A stretch of DNA of 33,602 nucleotides, from NCBI GenBank assembly GCA_018894615.1, contig JAHIPL010000239.1:1-33602 (forward strand). The letters are read 5' to 3'. Below the pieces are notes generated by a model that saw only the letters and a program-made list of their open reading frames with translations, did no database searches and was not told the DNA's origin. The position numbers and the translations under genes are program-made. Of the stretch, positions 23,870-31,508 are shown one piece after another (position 1 is the first letter of the stretch; each line of letters begins with the position of its first letter). The DNA is from Acidobacteriota bacterium. GTDB lineage: Bacteria; Acidobacteriota; Aminicenantia; Aminicenantales; Aminicenantaceae.

Positions 23870-25134
23870 TCTTGTCTCTCTGTGAGATATTTTTCCCTAT
23901 TATGGCACATTTTTTCCGGATTCTCCTTTATTTCTCTAACAATGTCACCGGCCATGCGGTCGGCGATTCGATCGTTTCCTTCTTCACTCACATGACACCA
24001 GTCGATGAAGAGAGTTCGTTTGATATCAAAAAAAATTCGGCTGATATCCCATACCGGCAAAAGGTCACCTTTCTCCCGGATTTGCTCCCTTATGACCGAG
24101 TTGGTCATCTGGAAAAATGGCCGCACATCTTCCATGGCCCCCCTAGCGGATTTCTCATGATCCGAGAGGGTTTCTTTCTCGAAAACCGTCGGCTGCCAAT
24201 AAAAAAACGTCCGGAAACGGTAGTGTTCTCCAAGTGCCATCACTATTTCCAGGTTGCTGAAGAATACACGGCTCACTTCTTTGGCAAGAATACGATCCTC
24301 TTCAATGGGGATGGAGGAAGACAGCTGTGATGACATCGGCCTAATCACTCTCCTCCAGGTGCTGGAACCGATCATGGCCCTGAAAAGCCGGACCAGCGAC
24401 ATTTTGGCGAGCCGGTTTTTAACAGCCAGGCTGGTCAGACGACCGGTTTTTTCGGGCTGGGTCAGGTTGAATTCCTGAATCCGGTTTATTTCGTTGATAG
24501 GAATTCCAGCCCGATGGTTCTGATAAGCCGAAAAGGTGTCGTTAGCTCCGTCATAAAAAATCACGATATCAGGCTTATTTCCCTTTTGCAGTTCAAGGAA
24601 GAGGGTGATGACTTCCTGGGTGTTGACATATCCGGTTTCTCCGAAATTGGTGACTGATGAAGAAATCCCTTGCGCGTGCAGCTTTTGGGTCAGAAGGGCC
24701 GGGATGGTGTGGTCATCCCGACTGCCGGTGCCCCAAAGGGTCGATCCTCCGAATGTAAAAATCTTTATAGGACGATGATCTTTGTCAACTCTTTTCAGAG
24801 GCTGAGGCGTCACCCTCATTCCTTTCTCATCGATATGAATGTACCGTCCCTCAAACGGTTTCTTTCGCCAATAGACATAGGGCTCCCAGCGAACACGTTT
24901 GGCCTTCTGAAATTCCAGGCAATAATCATCGAGCCAGGCCGTTTCCCGAAATGTATCACGATCGACAGGAAGTACCGATACCTCATTCTCAACCGACTGC
25001 GGATTCATTACACAAAGTACCGCTGATGCGATCAATTCCGCAATCAGCAGAAGCAGTAAAGATATTCCCAGAGCGAGCCAGACAGATCTGACCGACGAGA
25101 ATATTTTTTTCAAAGATGTTCTGAATCGACTCAT
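23866..25134 (-). CDS. Membrane-anchored SGNH/GDSL hydrolase-like protein
   Basis: The start is the ATG at 25134 with GGAG five bases upstream, giving 422 residues. A hydrophobic helix at about residues 17-43 anchors it, with the rest probably periplasmic. The SGNH catalytic blocks are visible: FTFGGSTLWG with Ser131, NFGETGYVN with Gly165, YDGANDTFS with Asn198, and IDWCHVSEEG with Asp378 and His381. All four blocks are intact, so an active esterase or O-acyltransferase is expected. Similar membrane-tethered SGNH proteins in glycan loci add or remove O-acetyl groups (AlgJ/AlgX-like roles), often with an MBOAT partner, but none is seen in this window. It is the promoter-proximal gene of block C. 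Confidence 0.88.
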   Translation of the reverse strand: MSRFRTSLKKIFSSVRSVWLALGISLLLLLIAELIASAVLCVMNPQSVENEVSVLPVDRDTFRETAWLDDYCLEFQKAKRVRWEPYVYWRKKPFEGRYIHIDEKGMRVTPQPLKRVDKDHRPIKIFTFGGSTLWGTGSRDDHTIPALLTQKLHAQGISSSVTNFGETGYVNTQEVITLFLELQKGNKPDIVIFYDGANDTFSAYQNHRAGIPINEINRIQEFNLTQPEKTGRLTSLAVKNRLAKMSLVRLFRAMIGSSTWRRVIRPMSSQLSSSIPIEEDRILAKEVSRVFFSNLEIVMALGEHYRFRTFFYWQPTVFEKETLSDHEKSARGAMEDVRPFFQMTNSVIREQIREKGDLLPVWDISRIFFDIKRTLFIDWCHVSEEGNDRIADRMAGDIVREIKENPEKMCHNREKYLTERQE

Positions 25135-25139
25135 TTGGG

Positions 25140-25143
25140 CTCC
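25140..25143 (-). promoter_or_regulatory. Ribosome-binding site deciding the SGNH protein start
   Basis: GGAG on the minus strand lies 5 bases before the ATG at 25134. The in-frame ATG at 25161 has no comparable site and would leave a leader of only about 17 nt from the predicted promoter, so 25134 is preferred. Confidence 0.7.
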
Positions 25144-25184
25144 AGATGAGGGACCGACCATCGCCTTTCCTTTAAAGTGGGTTT

Positions 25185-25213
25185 ATTATATTCAGTAAGC
25201 GGCCCTCTGTCCA
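25185..25213 (-). promoter_or_regulatory. Near-consensus sigma-70 promoter for block C
   Basis: On the minus strand TGGACA (25213-25208) and a perfect TATAAT (25190-25185) are separated by 17 bases. Transcription should start near 25178, giving a leader of about 44 nt before the SGNH gene. This is the best promoter match I found in the window and defines the start of the five-gene minus-strand operon. It lies back to back with the plus-strand promoter at 25260-25288. Confidence 0.72.
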
Positions 25214-25259
25214 GGGGTGTCCCCAGCTGCATTTCAAACAGGCCGGGGCTGTCGACAAA

Positions 25260-25288
25260 TTGAAATCGATCAGGGATTCTGATAAAGT
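25260..25288 (+). promoter_or_regulatory. Candidate extended -10 promoter for block D
   Basis: TTGAAA (25260-25265) and TAAAGT (25283-25288) are separated by 17 bases, with TG one base before the -10 hexamer. It would give a leader of about 25 nt for the GT4 gene at 25321. It is plausible from position and spacing, but the -10 matches only 4 of 6 bases. Confidence 0.5.
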
Positions 25289-25320
25289 GCCTGTTACCTG
25301 ATTCCTCAGATCGAAACGGC

Positions 25321-26346
25321 ATGAAAACCGAGCAATTCCAAAAAAGAAAACGGACTGTTTTTTTCTGTTCCAATACGATAGGCAGTTTCACGTCCCGCGA
25401 CCTGGAACTTTTAAAAAGACATTTTTATGTCCATTTCTATTATTACAACGGGCTCAAACAGCTCCCTCTTCATCTCATTCGAATATGTGGCGGTGTCCTC
25501 CGTTCCGATATTTGTCTCTGCAATTTTGCCGACAACCACGCCTTGATCACTCTTCTTGTCGCCAAAATGCTGCATCGAAAAACACTGGTCATCGTCGGAG
25601 GTTACGAAGTGGCCAGGATCAAAGGACTCAAATACGGACTGAACCGCTCAGTCTTTTTCCCTCTCGTGGTCAAGACGATATTAAAAAAGGCGGACCACGT
25701 TCTTCCCGTCAGCATAAACCTCAGGGAAGACGCGAAAAATAATTTAGGAGTGAACACATCCAATTTCACCGTGGTTCCCAACGGATTTGACAGCCGGAAG
25801 TTTTCTCCATCCAATGAGGAGAAAGAACTCCGTGTTACCTGCGCCGCCCGCTGCAGCGATATGGACACGATTCCCGTCAAGGGGATTGATACATTCCTCC
25901 GGGCCGCCGCACTGCTGCCGTATATTCCCTTTACGCTGATCGGGATCCACCCCGCTATTCAGAGCCGGTTAAAAACCGAAACCCCGAAAAACGTCACCCT
26001 CCTTCCGACACTGCCTCAGAATGAGCTTCTCCCCTATTACCGTCGATCCAAAGTCTACTGCCAACTCTCCCGCCGGGAGGGCCATCCAAACGCCATCTGT
26101 GAAGCCATGCTGTGTGAATGTGTTCCAGTCGGCACCGATGTTCCCGGAATCAGACAGGTGATGGGAAACACCGGTTTTCTTGTTCCACCGGGAAATCCTT
26201 CGTTGGCGGCGATGGCCATCCAAGCTGCCCTCGAGTCGGACAGGGGAACTGAAGCAAGGAATCGCATACAATCGGAGTATTCTCTGGAAAAAAGAGAAAT
26301 GGATTTTGAATCCATCATCACCGCTTATATAACGAAAAAAGCATAG
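25321..26346 (+). CDS. Glycosyltransferase family 4 protein
   Basis: This 341-residue GT-B enzyme is soluble. The acceptor domain includes ALITLLVAKMLHRKTLVIVGG and the interdomain region HVLPVSINLREDA. The donor domain begins near TVVPNGFDSRKFSP and includes VKGIDTFLRAAALLPYIPF, LLPTLPQNELLPYYRRSKV and, near residues 252-263, EGHPNAICEAML with the two conserved glutamates. The GTDVPGIRQVMGNTGFLVPP turn is standard for GT4. It follows the divergent promoter region and is 5 bp upstream of the second GT4 gene of the block. The donor sugar is unknown. Confidence 0.92.
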   Translation: MKTEQFQKRKRTVFFCSNTIGSFTSRDLELLKRHFYVHFYYYNGLKQLPLHLIRICGGVLRSDICLCNFADNHALITLLVAKMLHRKTLVIVGGYEVARIKGLKYGLNRSVFFPLVVKTILKKADHVLPVSINLREDAKNNLGVNTSNFTVVPNGFDSRKFSPSNEEKELRVTCAARCSDMDTIPVKGIDTFLRAAALLPYIPFTLIGIHPAIQSRLKTETPKNVTLLPTLPQNELLPYYRRSKVYCQLSRREGHPNAICEAMLCECVPVGTDVPGIRQVMGNTGFLVPPGNPSLAAMAIQAALESDRGTEARNRIQSEYSLEKREMDFESIITAYITKKA

Positions 26347-26351
26347 CCCTC

Positions 26352-27506
26352 ATGAATAAATTCGATCGGCCCCGTATTGCTCATGTGAATTTTTGCCCTT
26401 CGATAGGGGTTTATAAAAAAATTGCTGGCCAGGCGAAAGCAGCAGAACACGCCGGTCTCAACATGGATTTTTTCATTCTAACCGACCAGAAGCTTCCTTC
26501 TGCAATCAATTTGAAAATCATCCCTTTTAACTGGCCGAAATACTTCTTTAAAAGAAAGTTTGCCCAGAATTTCCTAACCTTTAATATCATCAACAAAATG
26601 ACCGATTTAAAGGTCTACGACCGGATCATCCTGCGATATCCGACCGCCGTCGATCTGAGCTATAAGGATTTTTTAAATACTTACGGCGGACGATTCATCA
26701 CCGAACATCATGCGGATGTCATCGGGGAACTGAGAGTGCTGGAGCAGGGTGTACTGAACCCGATTCGAATCCACCTGGAGCGCAGAAACGCACCGAAAAT
26801 CCTGTCACAATCATGTGGAATCATCGGTGTCACAGATGAAATCCGCCGGATTTATCTCGACATCAGTGGAGGCGGAAAACCATCGACCGTTATCCCAAAC
26901 GGGATCGCCGTCAAATCCGTTCCATTTTCCGGATTTCAATCATTCACCCAGGATCCACTGAAGCTTCTTTTTGTTTCCTCCACCTTTTATGCCGGACACG
27001 GCTTGGATCGCCTTCTCCGCGGTCTTTCCGAGTACAGAGGAAATCACACCATATCCTTGACCCTCGTCGGAAAAATATACCGCAGGGAAGAAATCGAGCT
27101 GCTTCAATCGCTGAACAATCCCAAAGTCAAACTGATCAGACACGAACAGCTCGATGGAGAAGAGCTCGACCGTGTTTTTTCACAAGCCAATCTGGCCGTC
27201 AGCACTCTGGCCTTATTCCGCGACGGAATAACCCAGGCCTGTCCGCTCAAGACGAGAGAGTATATGGCGCGCGGTCTCCCCTTCATTTATTCCTATGAAG
27301 ATATGGATTTGGAAAAGGATCTCGAATTCTTATTAAAAATCCCTGCTAATGATGGGGCCGTCCAAATCGATGATCTTTTCAAGTTTGTGTCCACATTATC
27401 CCATTTAAACGATCCAGCCCAAAAACTGAGACAGTATGCTGAAATCAAAATGGATTGGTCAGTTAAAATGGAAAAGATGTACGACTTTGCCTATTCCATA
27501 ATATAG
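26352..27506 (+). CDS. Glycosyltransferase family 4-like protein
   Basis: This 384-residue protein has a divergent N-terminal domain (ARILxNxx-like region replaced by IAHVNFCPSIGVYKKIAGQ) and a recognisable GT-B donor domain. In that domain STVIPNGIAV marks the domain boundary, KLLFVSSTFYAGHGLDRLL follows, and near residues 299-316 KTREYMARGLPFIYSYED is the donor-binding helix. The usual E-x7-E motif is partly lost, so the sugar donor or activity may differ from typical GT4 enzymes. Its last 16 bp overlap the last 16 bp of the KamA-like gene on the opposite strand (27491-27506), so the two genes share a 3-prime end with no room for a terminator between them. Confidence 0.87.
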   Translation: MNKFDRPRIAHVNFCPSIGVYKKIAGQAKAAEHAGLNMDFFILTDQKLPSAINLKIIPFNWPKYFFKRKFAQNFLTFNIINKMTDLKVYDRIILRYPTAVDLSYKDFLNTYGGRFITEHHADVIGELRVLEQGVLNPIRIHLERRNAPKILSQSCGIIGVTDEIRRIYLDISGGGKPSTVIPNGIAVKSVPFSGFQSFTQDPLKLLFVSSTFYAGHGLDRLLRGLSEYRGNHTISLTLVGKIYRREEIELLQSLNNPKVKLIRHEQLDGEELDRVFSQANLAVSTLALFRDGITQACPLKTREYMARGLPFIYSYEDMDLEKDLEFLLKIPANDGAVQIDDLFKFVSTLSHLNDPAQKLRQYAEIKMDWSVKMEKMYDFAYSII

Positions 27507-28612
27507 GTGGATTCCCATCCTTTGTTGTGGGTTTTTGCGTCCTTGTACCAGACGCGCAGGTATCCATTTTCATCCACTTCGGCCGACTCCGGCATCTTCC
27601 AGTCCGGGTTCCACTTCATTCGGTCCTCGTATCGGTATCGGCTCTGCAAAAGAAACATATCGCCTTTGCGGTCGACGAAAACGCCTTCATAAAAGGTGAT
27701 TTTCCCGATATCCGTCATGGCGGTGTACATGGGCTTGCTGCGGCCGGAAATGTATCCGGAGGTGACAAGGGATTTAATAAGATCTAAACCCTCTTCCACG
27801 GTCGTTCGGTGATGTTCCATGCCGTGCAGGGGAACACAGTGAAACATATAATGGGGTTCGATTCCGATGTCCCGCATTTTTTCATAGAGCTGCACAAGGG
27901 GTTCGAGGGCGTCGTTTACACCCTTCAGGAGAACCTGCTGATTATAGATCCGTTCGGCGTATTCCTGAAGCTTGTGATAGGCAGCCACACTTTCCGGAAA
28001 CAACTCGACCGGGCTGTTGATTTGAGTGCCGATCTCCAATCTCATTCCGTCTCTTCGCCGCAGGGCATGGGCCAATTTATCACTGAAGACCATATCCGGA
28101 TCCTGAACGGGAAGCCTCGTTCCTATTCGAATAATACGAATATTCGGGGCATATTTCTGGATGCATTCCAGAGCATCGTTGAGAAGATCGGGAACGATCA
28201 GCGGATCTCCGCCTGTAATCAGCAGTTCTTTCAATTCGTCACGATTGGCCTCAGATCCAAAATATCGGGCTGCGTTCTCGATCTCATCTTTTTTCAAGGT
28301 GAATGGATTATAATTCGCCCTGAGACACCATCGGCAGCGCGTCTTGCAGGCTGTCGTCAGTTCAAAAACGGCACACCGTCTATAGAGCCGTTCGACTCCT
28401 GTAAGGACATGCCCTGACGAATCGGCGGTCAAATCCGCTTCATAATGCCTTCTTCGTTCGGATTTGTAATCGACCTCTGTTTCTCTTTTATCAAAAAGAT
28501 ACTGCCGGGCCAGAGAGGTGTATTCGTAAGAATTTTCCCCAAATTCATTTTTTAAGTCATTGAGTTTCTTTTTCAAAAATTTCGATATCTGTTCTCCGGC
28601 GACTTTCGACAC
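27491..28612 (-). CDS. KamA-like radical-SAM protein (lysine 2,3-aminomutase family)
   Basis: I place the start at a GTG at 28612 with AGGACGGGGGA upstream, giving 373 residues; a longer frame to 28669 overlaps the acyltransferase gene. The radical-SAM cluster motif CKTRCRWC (Cys89, 93, 96) with Arg98 in the carboxylate-binding position, and LLITGGDPLI (about 132-141), match the aminomutase family. The sequence aligns with lysine 2,3-aminomutase through HGMEHHRTT and TSGY. At the positions of the two aspartates that bind the lysine side-chain amine (Asp293 and Asp330 in the clostridial enzyme) I read Val260 and approximately Thr297. A Lys near 304 (DIGK) may be the PLP lysine. It is therefore probably an aminomutase for a different amino acid. 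It is the last gene of block E. Confidence 0.88.
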   Translation of the reverse strand: MSKVAGEQISKFLKKKLNDLKNEFGENSYEYTSLARQYLFDKRETEVDYKSERRRHYEADLTADSSGHVLTGVERLYRRCAVFELTTACKTRCRWCLRANYNPFTLKKDEIENAARYFGSEANRDELKELLITGGDPLIVPDLLNDALECIQKYAPNIRIIRIGTRLPVQDPDMVFSDKLAHALRRRDGMRLEIGTQINSPVELFPESVAAYHKLQEYAERIYNQQVLLKGVNDALEPLVQLYEKMRDIGIEPHYMFHCVPLHGMEHHRTTVEEGLDLIKSLVTSGYISGRSKPMYTAMTDIGKITFYEGVFVDRKGDMFLLQSRYRYEDRMKWNPDWKMPESAEVDENGYLRVWYKDAKTHNKGWESTYIME

Positions 28613-28618
28613 GTTGAT

Positions 28619-28628
28619 CCCCCGTCCT
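28619..28628 (-). promoter_or_regulatory. Ribosome-binding site deciding the KamA-like start
   Basis: AGGACGGGGG on the minus strand lies 6 bases before the GTG at 28612 and just after the stop of the acyltransferase gene. It supports the GTG start over the in-frame opening at 28669, which would overlap the upstream gene by 40 bp. Confidence 0.6.
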
Positions 28629-28629
28629 T

Positions 28630-29523
28630 TTATCTCTTTTTGATCTCTTTGGCCGGATTGCCGGCCCAAACCGATTTTAGCGGTACATCATTGATAACGA
28701 CCGAACCCAGCCCGATCAGAGCGTTTTCACCGATTCGGACCTTCTCCTTGATTGTGCTGTTGGGAGCGATCCAACACCGCTGTCCGATGAAGGCCCCCCC
28801 ACAAATAATCGACCCGGCCATAACCATGGTGTTTCTTTCGATCGTGGAGTTATGCCCGACCTGGACAAGATCATCTATCTTGACGTTATCCGCAATATAC
28901 GTTTTATCGATCGTCGCCCTCTCGACAGTGCTGCAGGAACCGATGTAAACATTGTCACCGATCTCAACGCTGCCGATATGGGGAAAGTGCTGCGGAATCC
29001 CGAATTCGCTGTATTCAAATCCGAAGCCCTCCTCCCCTATGACGGAATTTGATTTGATAACACAGTTCTTCCCTATTCTGACTTTTCCCTTGAGGACGAC
29101 ATTGTTTCCAATCCGGGTAAAATTGCCTATAACTACTTCCGGACCGATCACGACGTGTGCTCCGATGGAAATGTTTTTACCTAAAGTCGCATCGGGATGA
29201 ATGAGCGCCGACTCTTCAATGCGGATTTCTTCCTTTGGGGCAAAAAATTGGTCGATCACCCGTAAGAAGTCAAGACGAGGATTATCCGAAACAATGTAGG
29301 ATGCCTCGATCTTGTCCATGTACTCTTCCGAGCAGACGACCAAGGAATGGGGATTGGCATTCATAACGGCGGCATATTCCTCTTTGAAATGCTTAGCGAA
29401 TGAAAGGGCGTTATCCCCGATCCGGTCGATGGGACATACTTTATCGATCTCCAGATCGTCGCCAAAAAGTTTTGCCCCTAAAAAATCCGCTATATCCGAA
29501 GCCTTGATTTTTTTCTTTTTCAT
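28630..29523 (-). CDS. LpxD-like N-acyltransferase (left-handed beta-helix)
   Basis: The ATG at 29523 gives 297 residues; a TTG one codon earlier is possible. The N-terminal domain (about 1-100) resembles the uridine-binding domain of LpxD (SDNPRLDFLRVIDQFFAP near 79-96, compare NPRLAF). A hexapeptide left-handed beta-helix runs from about residue 105 to the end. GEEGFGFEYSEFG, VERATIDKTYIADNVKI and VQVGHNSTIE match LpxD; His224 corresponds to the catalytic histidine. The protein lacks the C-terminal helical extension of standard LpxD (about 340 residues), which helps bind acyl-ACP, and ends GNPAKEIKKR like sugar N-acetyltransferases. LpxD acylates a 2-amino sugar nucleotide; here a different donor or acceptor is likely. 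It sits 6 bp after the ligase gene and 17 bp before the KamA-like gene. Confidence 0.9.
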   Translation of the reverse strand: MKKKKIKASDIADFLGAKLFGDDLEIDKVCPIDRIGDNALSFAKHFKEEYAAVMNANPHSLVVCSEEYMDKIEASYIVSDNPRLDFLRVIDQFFAPKEEIRIEESALIHPDATLGKNISIGAHVVIGPEVVIGNFTRIGNNVVLKGKVRIGKNCVIKSNSVIGEEGFGFEYSEFGIPQHFPHIGSVEIGDNVYIGSCSTVERATIDKTYIADNVKIDDLVQVGHNSTIERNTMVMAGSIICGGAFIGQRCWIAPNSTIKEKVRIGENALIGLGSVVINDVPLKSVWAGNPAKEIKKR

Positions 29524-29529
29524 CAATAT

Positions 29530-30882
29530 TTACTCCGTCGGTTTATCATTAAAAACAATTCGTTTCGTCTTACCATCACTTCTTCCAATGCGGCCGAACG
29601 GCACAAGTTCAACAACCGCATGGATGCTCAGACGGGTTTTTATGTCGTCCACCAGGATATTCTGCATCTTCTCAGCACTCACATCCTTTCCATGCTCAAC
29701 CAGAAGGTGAATGTGATCATAGGGTGATTTTCCCATAAGGATAATCTGATATTCGCCGGACAAGAGATCGGGATACCGCGATATGACCTCTCCGAATGCG
29801 GAAGGGAACACATTGATCCCCTTGATCACGATCATTTCATCGCTCCGTCCCAGGATTCTGAATTTAAAACCGGTCCGTCCGCACGCGCACCGGGATACAT
29901 CCAGGATTTCTGTCAGATCATGGGAACGAAATCGAATAAGGGGCTGCGCCTCCTTCAATAAGCTTGTATAGACCATCTCTCCAACAGCGCCTTTTTTTAT
30001 TTCAATGACGGTCTCGGTGGATGGATCAATCAATTCAGGAAAAATGATATTCTGACCGTGAAAATGAAGTCCTGTCCTGAATTCACATTCAGACCCAAAA
30101 GCTGAGAGGATATCGGACACTCCAAAATTGGCATCGATCGCTTTCATTCCCCACTTTTCTTCAATCGAATTTCTAAAACGGGCAGACTGAATACCCGGCT
30201 CGCCTCCAAAAATCCCTTTTTTTATATGCAGGTCTCCGGGTTTCAGATGAAAATCCTCCAACAGCACTTTCTCGATTTTTGAAAGATAGGACGGTGTACA
30301 GGAAATACCGCTTGGTTTGAGTTTCAAAAAAAGATCAATCAGCGCTCTCGTATTGCCGACACCGAACGGGATGACGGCCGCTCCGGTTCTCTCCAGGGAC
30401 AGATGATCGGTGATACCCCCTATCCAAAAATTGTAATTCAGGCAGTGCACAACCACATCATCCGGCCGCACACCCGCACACCAGAACATGCGGGCTCCTG
30501 CTTCCAATGTCACATCGATATCCTTTTGCGTCAGCAGAATCAGATAGGGATTGCCGGAATATCCCGATGTTCTGTGGATCCTGCTGACCTCCTCCATTGG
30601 AACACACAGATTATTCCCATACGGAGGATTATCCCTTTGATCATCCAGAATTTCACTTTTTTCCGTGAAGGGAAGGCGGTCGAGAGGAATTTCTCCTGAA
30701 AGGATCTCATCCGATCGAATGCCCGCTTTCTGATATTTGGTTTGATAGAATCGGCTGCGCGATAAACTGTATATCAGCTGTTCATTTAATAAGATTTGAT
30801 CCTTAGCGAAAATTTCATCCAACGGCATTTTTTCGATCGGATCCCAAAGGGAATCGGTTTTTAAGCTCAACGCAAGACCCAC
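29530..30882 (-). CDS. Phenylacetate-CoA ligase (PaaK)-like adenylate-forming enzyme
   Basis: This 450-residue protein starts at a GTG at 30882; a TTG at 30870 would overlap the PIG-L stop as TTGA, has AGGTGG upstream, and is an equal candidate. It shows the PaaK/F390-synthetase fold: RTSGYSGNPYLI near residues 104-115 (ATP loop), NFGVSDILSAFGSEC (compare GLSE), IRFRSHDLTEI, CACGRTGFKFRI, and GRSDEMIVIKGINVFPSAF near 345-363. Members activate a carboxylate as an acyl-adenylate and often form an acyl-CoA. The acyl substrate is unknown. The placement between a PIG-L deacetylase and an LpxD-like acyltransferase suggests it supplies the activated acyl donor. Confidence 0.9.
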   Translation of the reverse strand: MGLALSLKTDSLWDPIEKMPLDEIFAKDQILLNEQLIYSLSRSRFYQTKYQKAGIRSDEILSGEIPLDRLPFTEKSEILDDQRDNPPYGNNLCVPMEEVSRIHRTSGYSGNPYLILLTQKDIDVTLEAGARMFWCAGVRPDDVVVHCLNYNFWIGGITDHLSLERTGAAVIPFGVGNTRALIDLFLKLKPSGISCTPSYLSKIEKVLLEDFHLKPGDLHIKKGIFGGEPGIQSARFRNSIEEKWGMKAIDANFGVSDILSAFGSECEFRTGLHFHGQNIIFPELIDPSTETVIEIKKGAVGEMVYTSLLKEAQPLIRFRSHDLTEILDVSRCACGRTGFKFRILGRSDEMIVIKGINVFPSAFGEVISRYPDLLSGEYQIILMGKSPYDHIHLLVEHGKDVSAEKMQNILVDDIKTRLSIHAVVELVPFGRIGRSDGKTKRIVFNDKPTE

Positions 30883-31505
30883 CTGATGATTTCGAACACC
30901 TCGCAGAAGTGATGGCCGATCTGGGTACCGCGTACCCGGGCCAGGCTCCGGATGAAATCCTCTGATGCATAAAACCGGTCTTTCTGGGTTTCATAACATT
31001 TAAGCGCCTTGATTTTCTTGTCGAGATCCGTCTCATCCAAAATCACAAAAGCTTGTGTCGGAAAAGTCAGATTGTTCCAAGGCACTTCATATCCCAACAA
31101 TGTTTTGTCCTTAAATGCTCTGAATCCCTCCTCACAGATCGTTTTATGATCCTGATGCGTATCGAACGACGAAGGCATGAAAACAATATCGGGATCGATC
31201 TTCTTTTTAATGGAAATCATGAGATCCAGAATAGACTGCCGATGCAATGGAAATTCACGAACGGGATAGGAATGTATCTGATAATGGTCCTCGTCCACAT
31301 CAAAGATCTTCATCGCCTGCGCAAGCTCTTTCCTGAGTTGATCCTTCGGGTACTCCTCGGGCATGGATTTTTCTGCATCAGAGAAAGCGATATACCAAAC
31401 CCTGTTTCCCTCCCTGACAAAACGGGCGATGGTGCCGCCGCAGCCGAATTCACCGTCATCCGTATGAGGGGCAAGAACAAGAATGGACTGATTTCTGCAT
31501 TCCAT
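30867..31505 (-). CDS. PIG-L/LmbE family N-acetyl sugar deacetylase
   Basis: This 212-residue protein begins MECRNQSILVLAPHTDDGEF. APHTDDGEFGCGG (residues 12-24) is the PIG-L signature, with His14 and Asp16/Asp17, and FDTHQDHKT (residues 114-122) supplies the distal zinc histidine. This zinc hydrolase family removes the N-acetyl group from GlcNAc-containing substrates (GlcNAc-PI, mycothiol and bacillithiol precursors, antibiotic precursors). The ATG is preceded by a strong GAGGAG seven bases upstream, lying inside the end of the wecB-like gene (3-bp gap). It is co-transcribed with the ligase. In this context a sugar nucleotide or lipid-linked aminosugar is the likely substrate. Confidence 0.92.
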   Translation of the reverse strand: MECRNQSILVLAPHTDDGEFGCGGTIARFVREGNRVWYIAFSDAEKSMPEEYPKDQLRKELAQAMKIFDVDEDHYQIHSYPVREFPLHRQSILDLMISIKKKIDPDIVFMPSSFDTHQDHKTICEEGFRAFKDKTLLGYEVPWNNLTFPTQAFVILDETDLDKKIKALKCYETQKDRFYASEDFIRSLARVRGTQIGHHFCEVFEIIRWVLR

Positions 31506-31508
31506 CGG

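Noticed and set aside
27809-28417. A 202-codon plus-strand frame opposite the KamA-like gene
   Set aside because: It has no motif, and the opposite strand has a complete radical-SAM signature.
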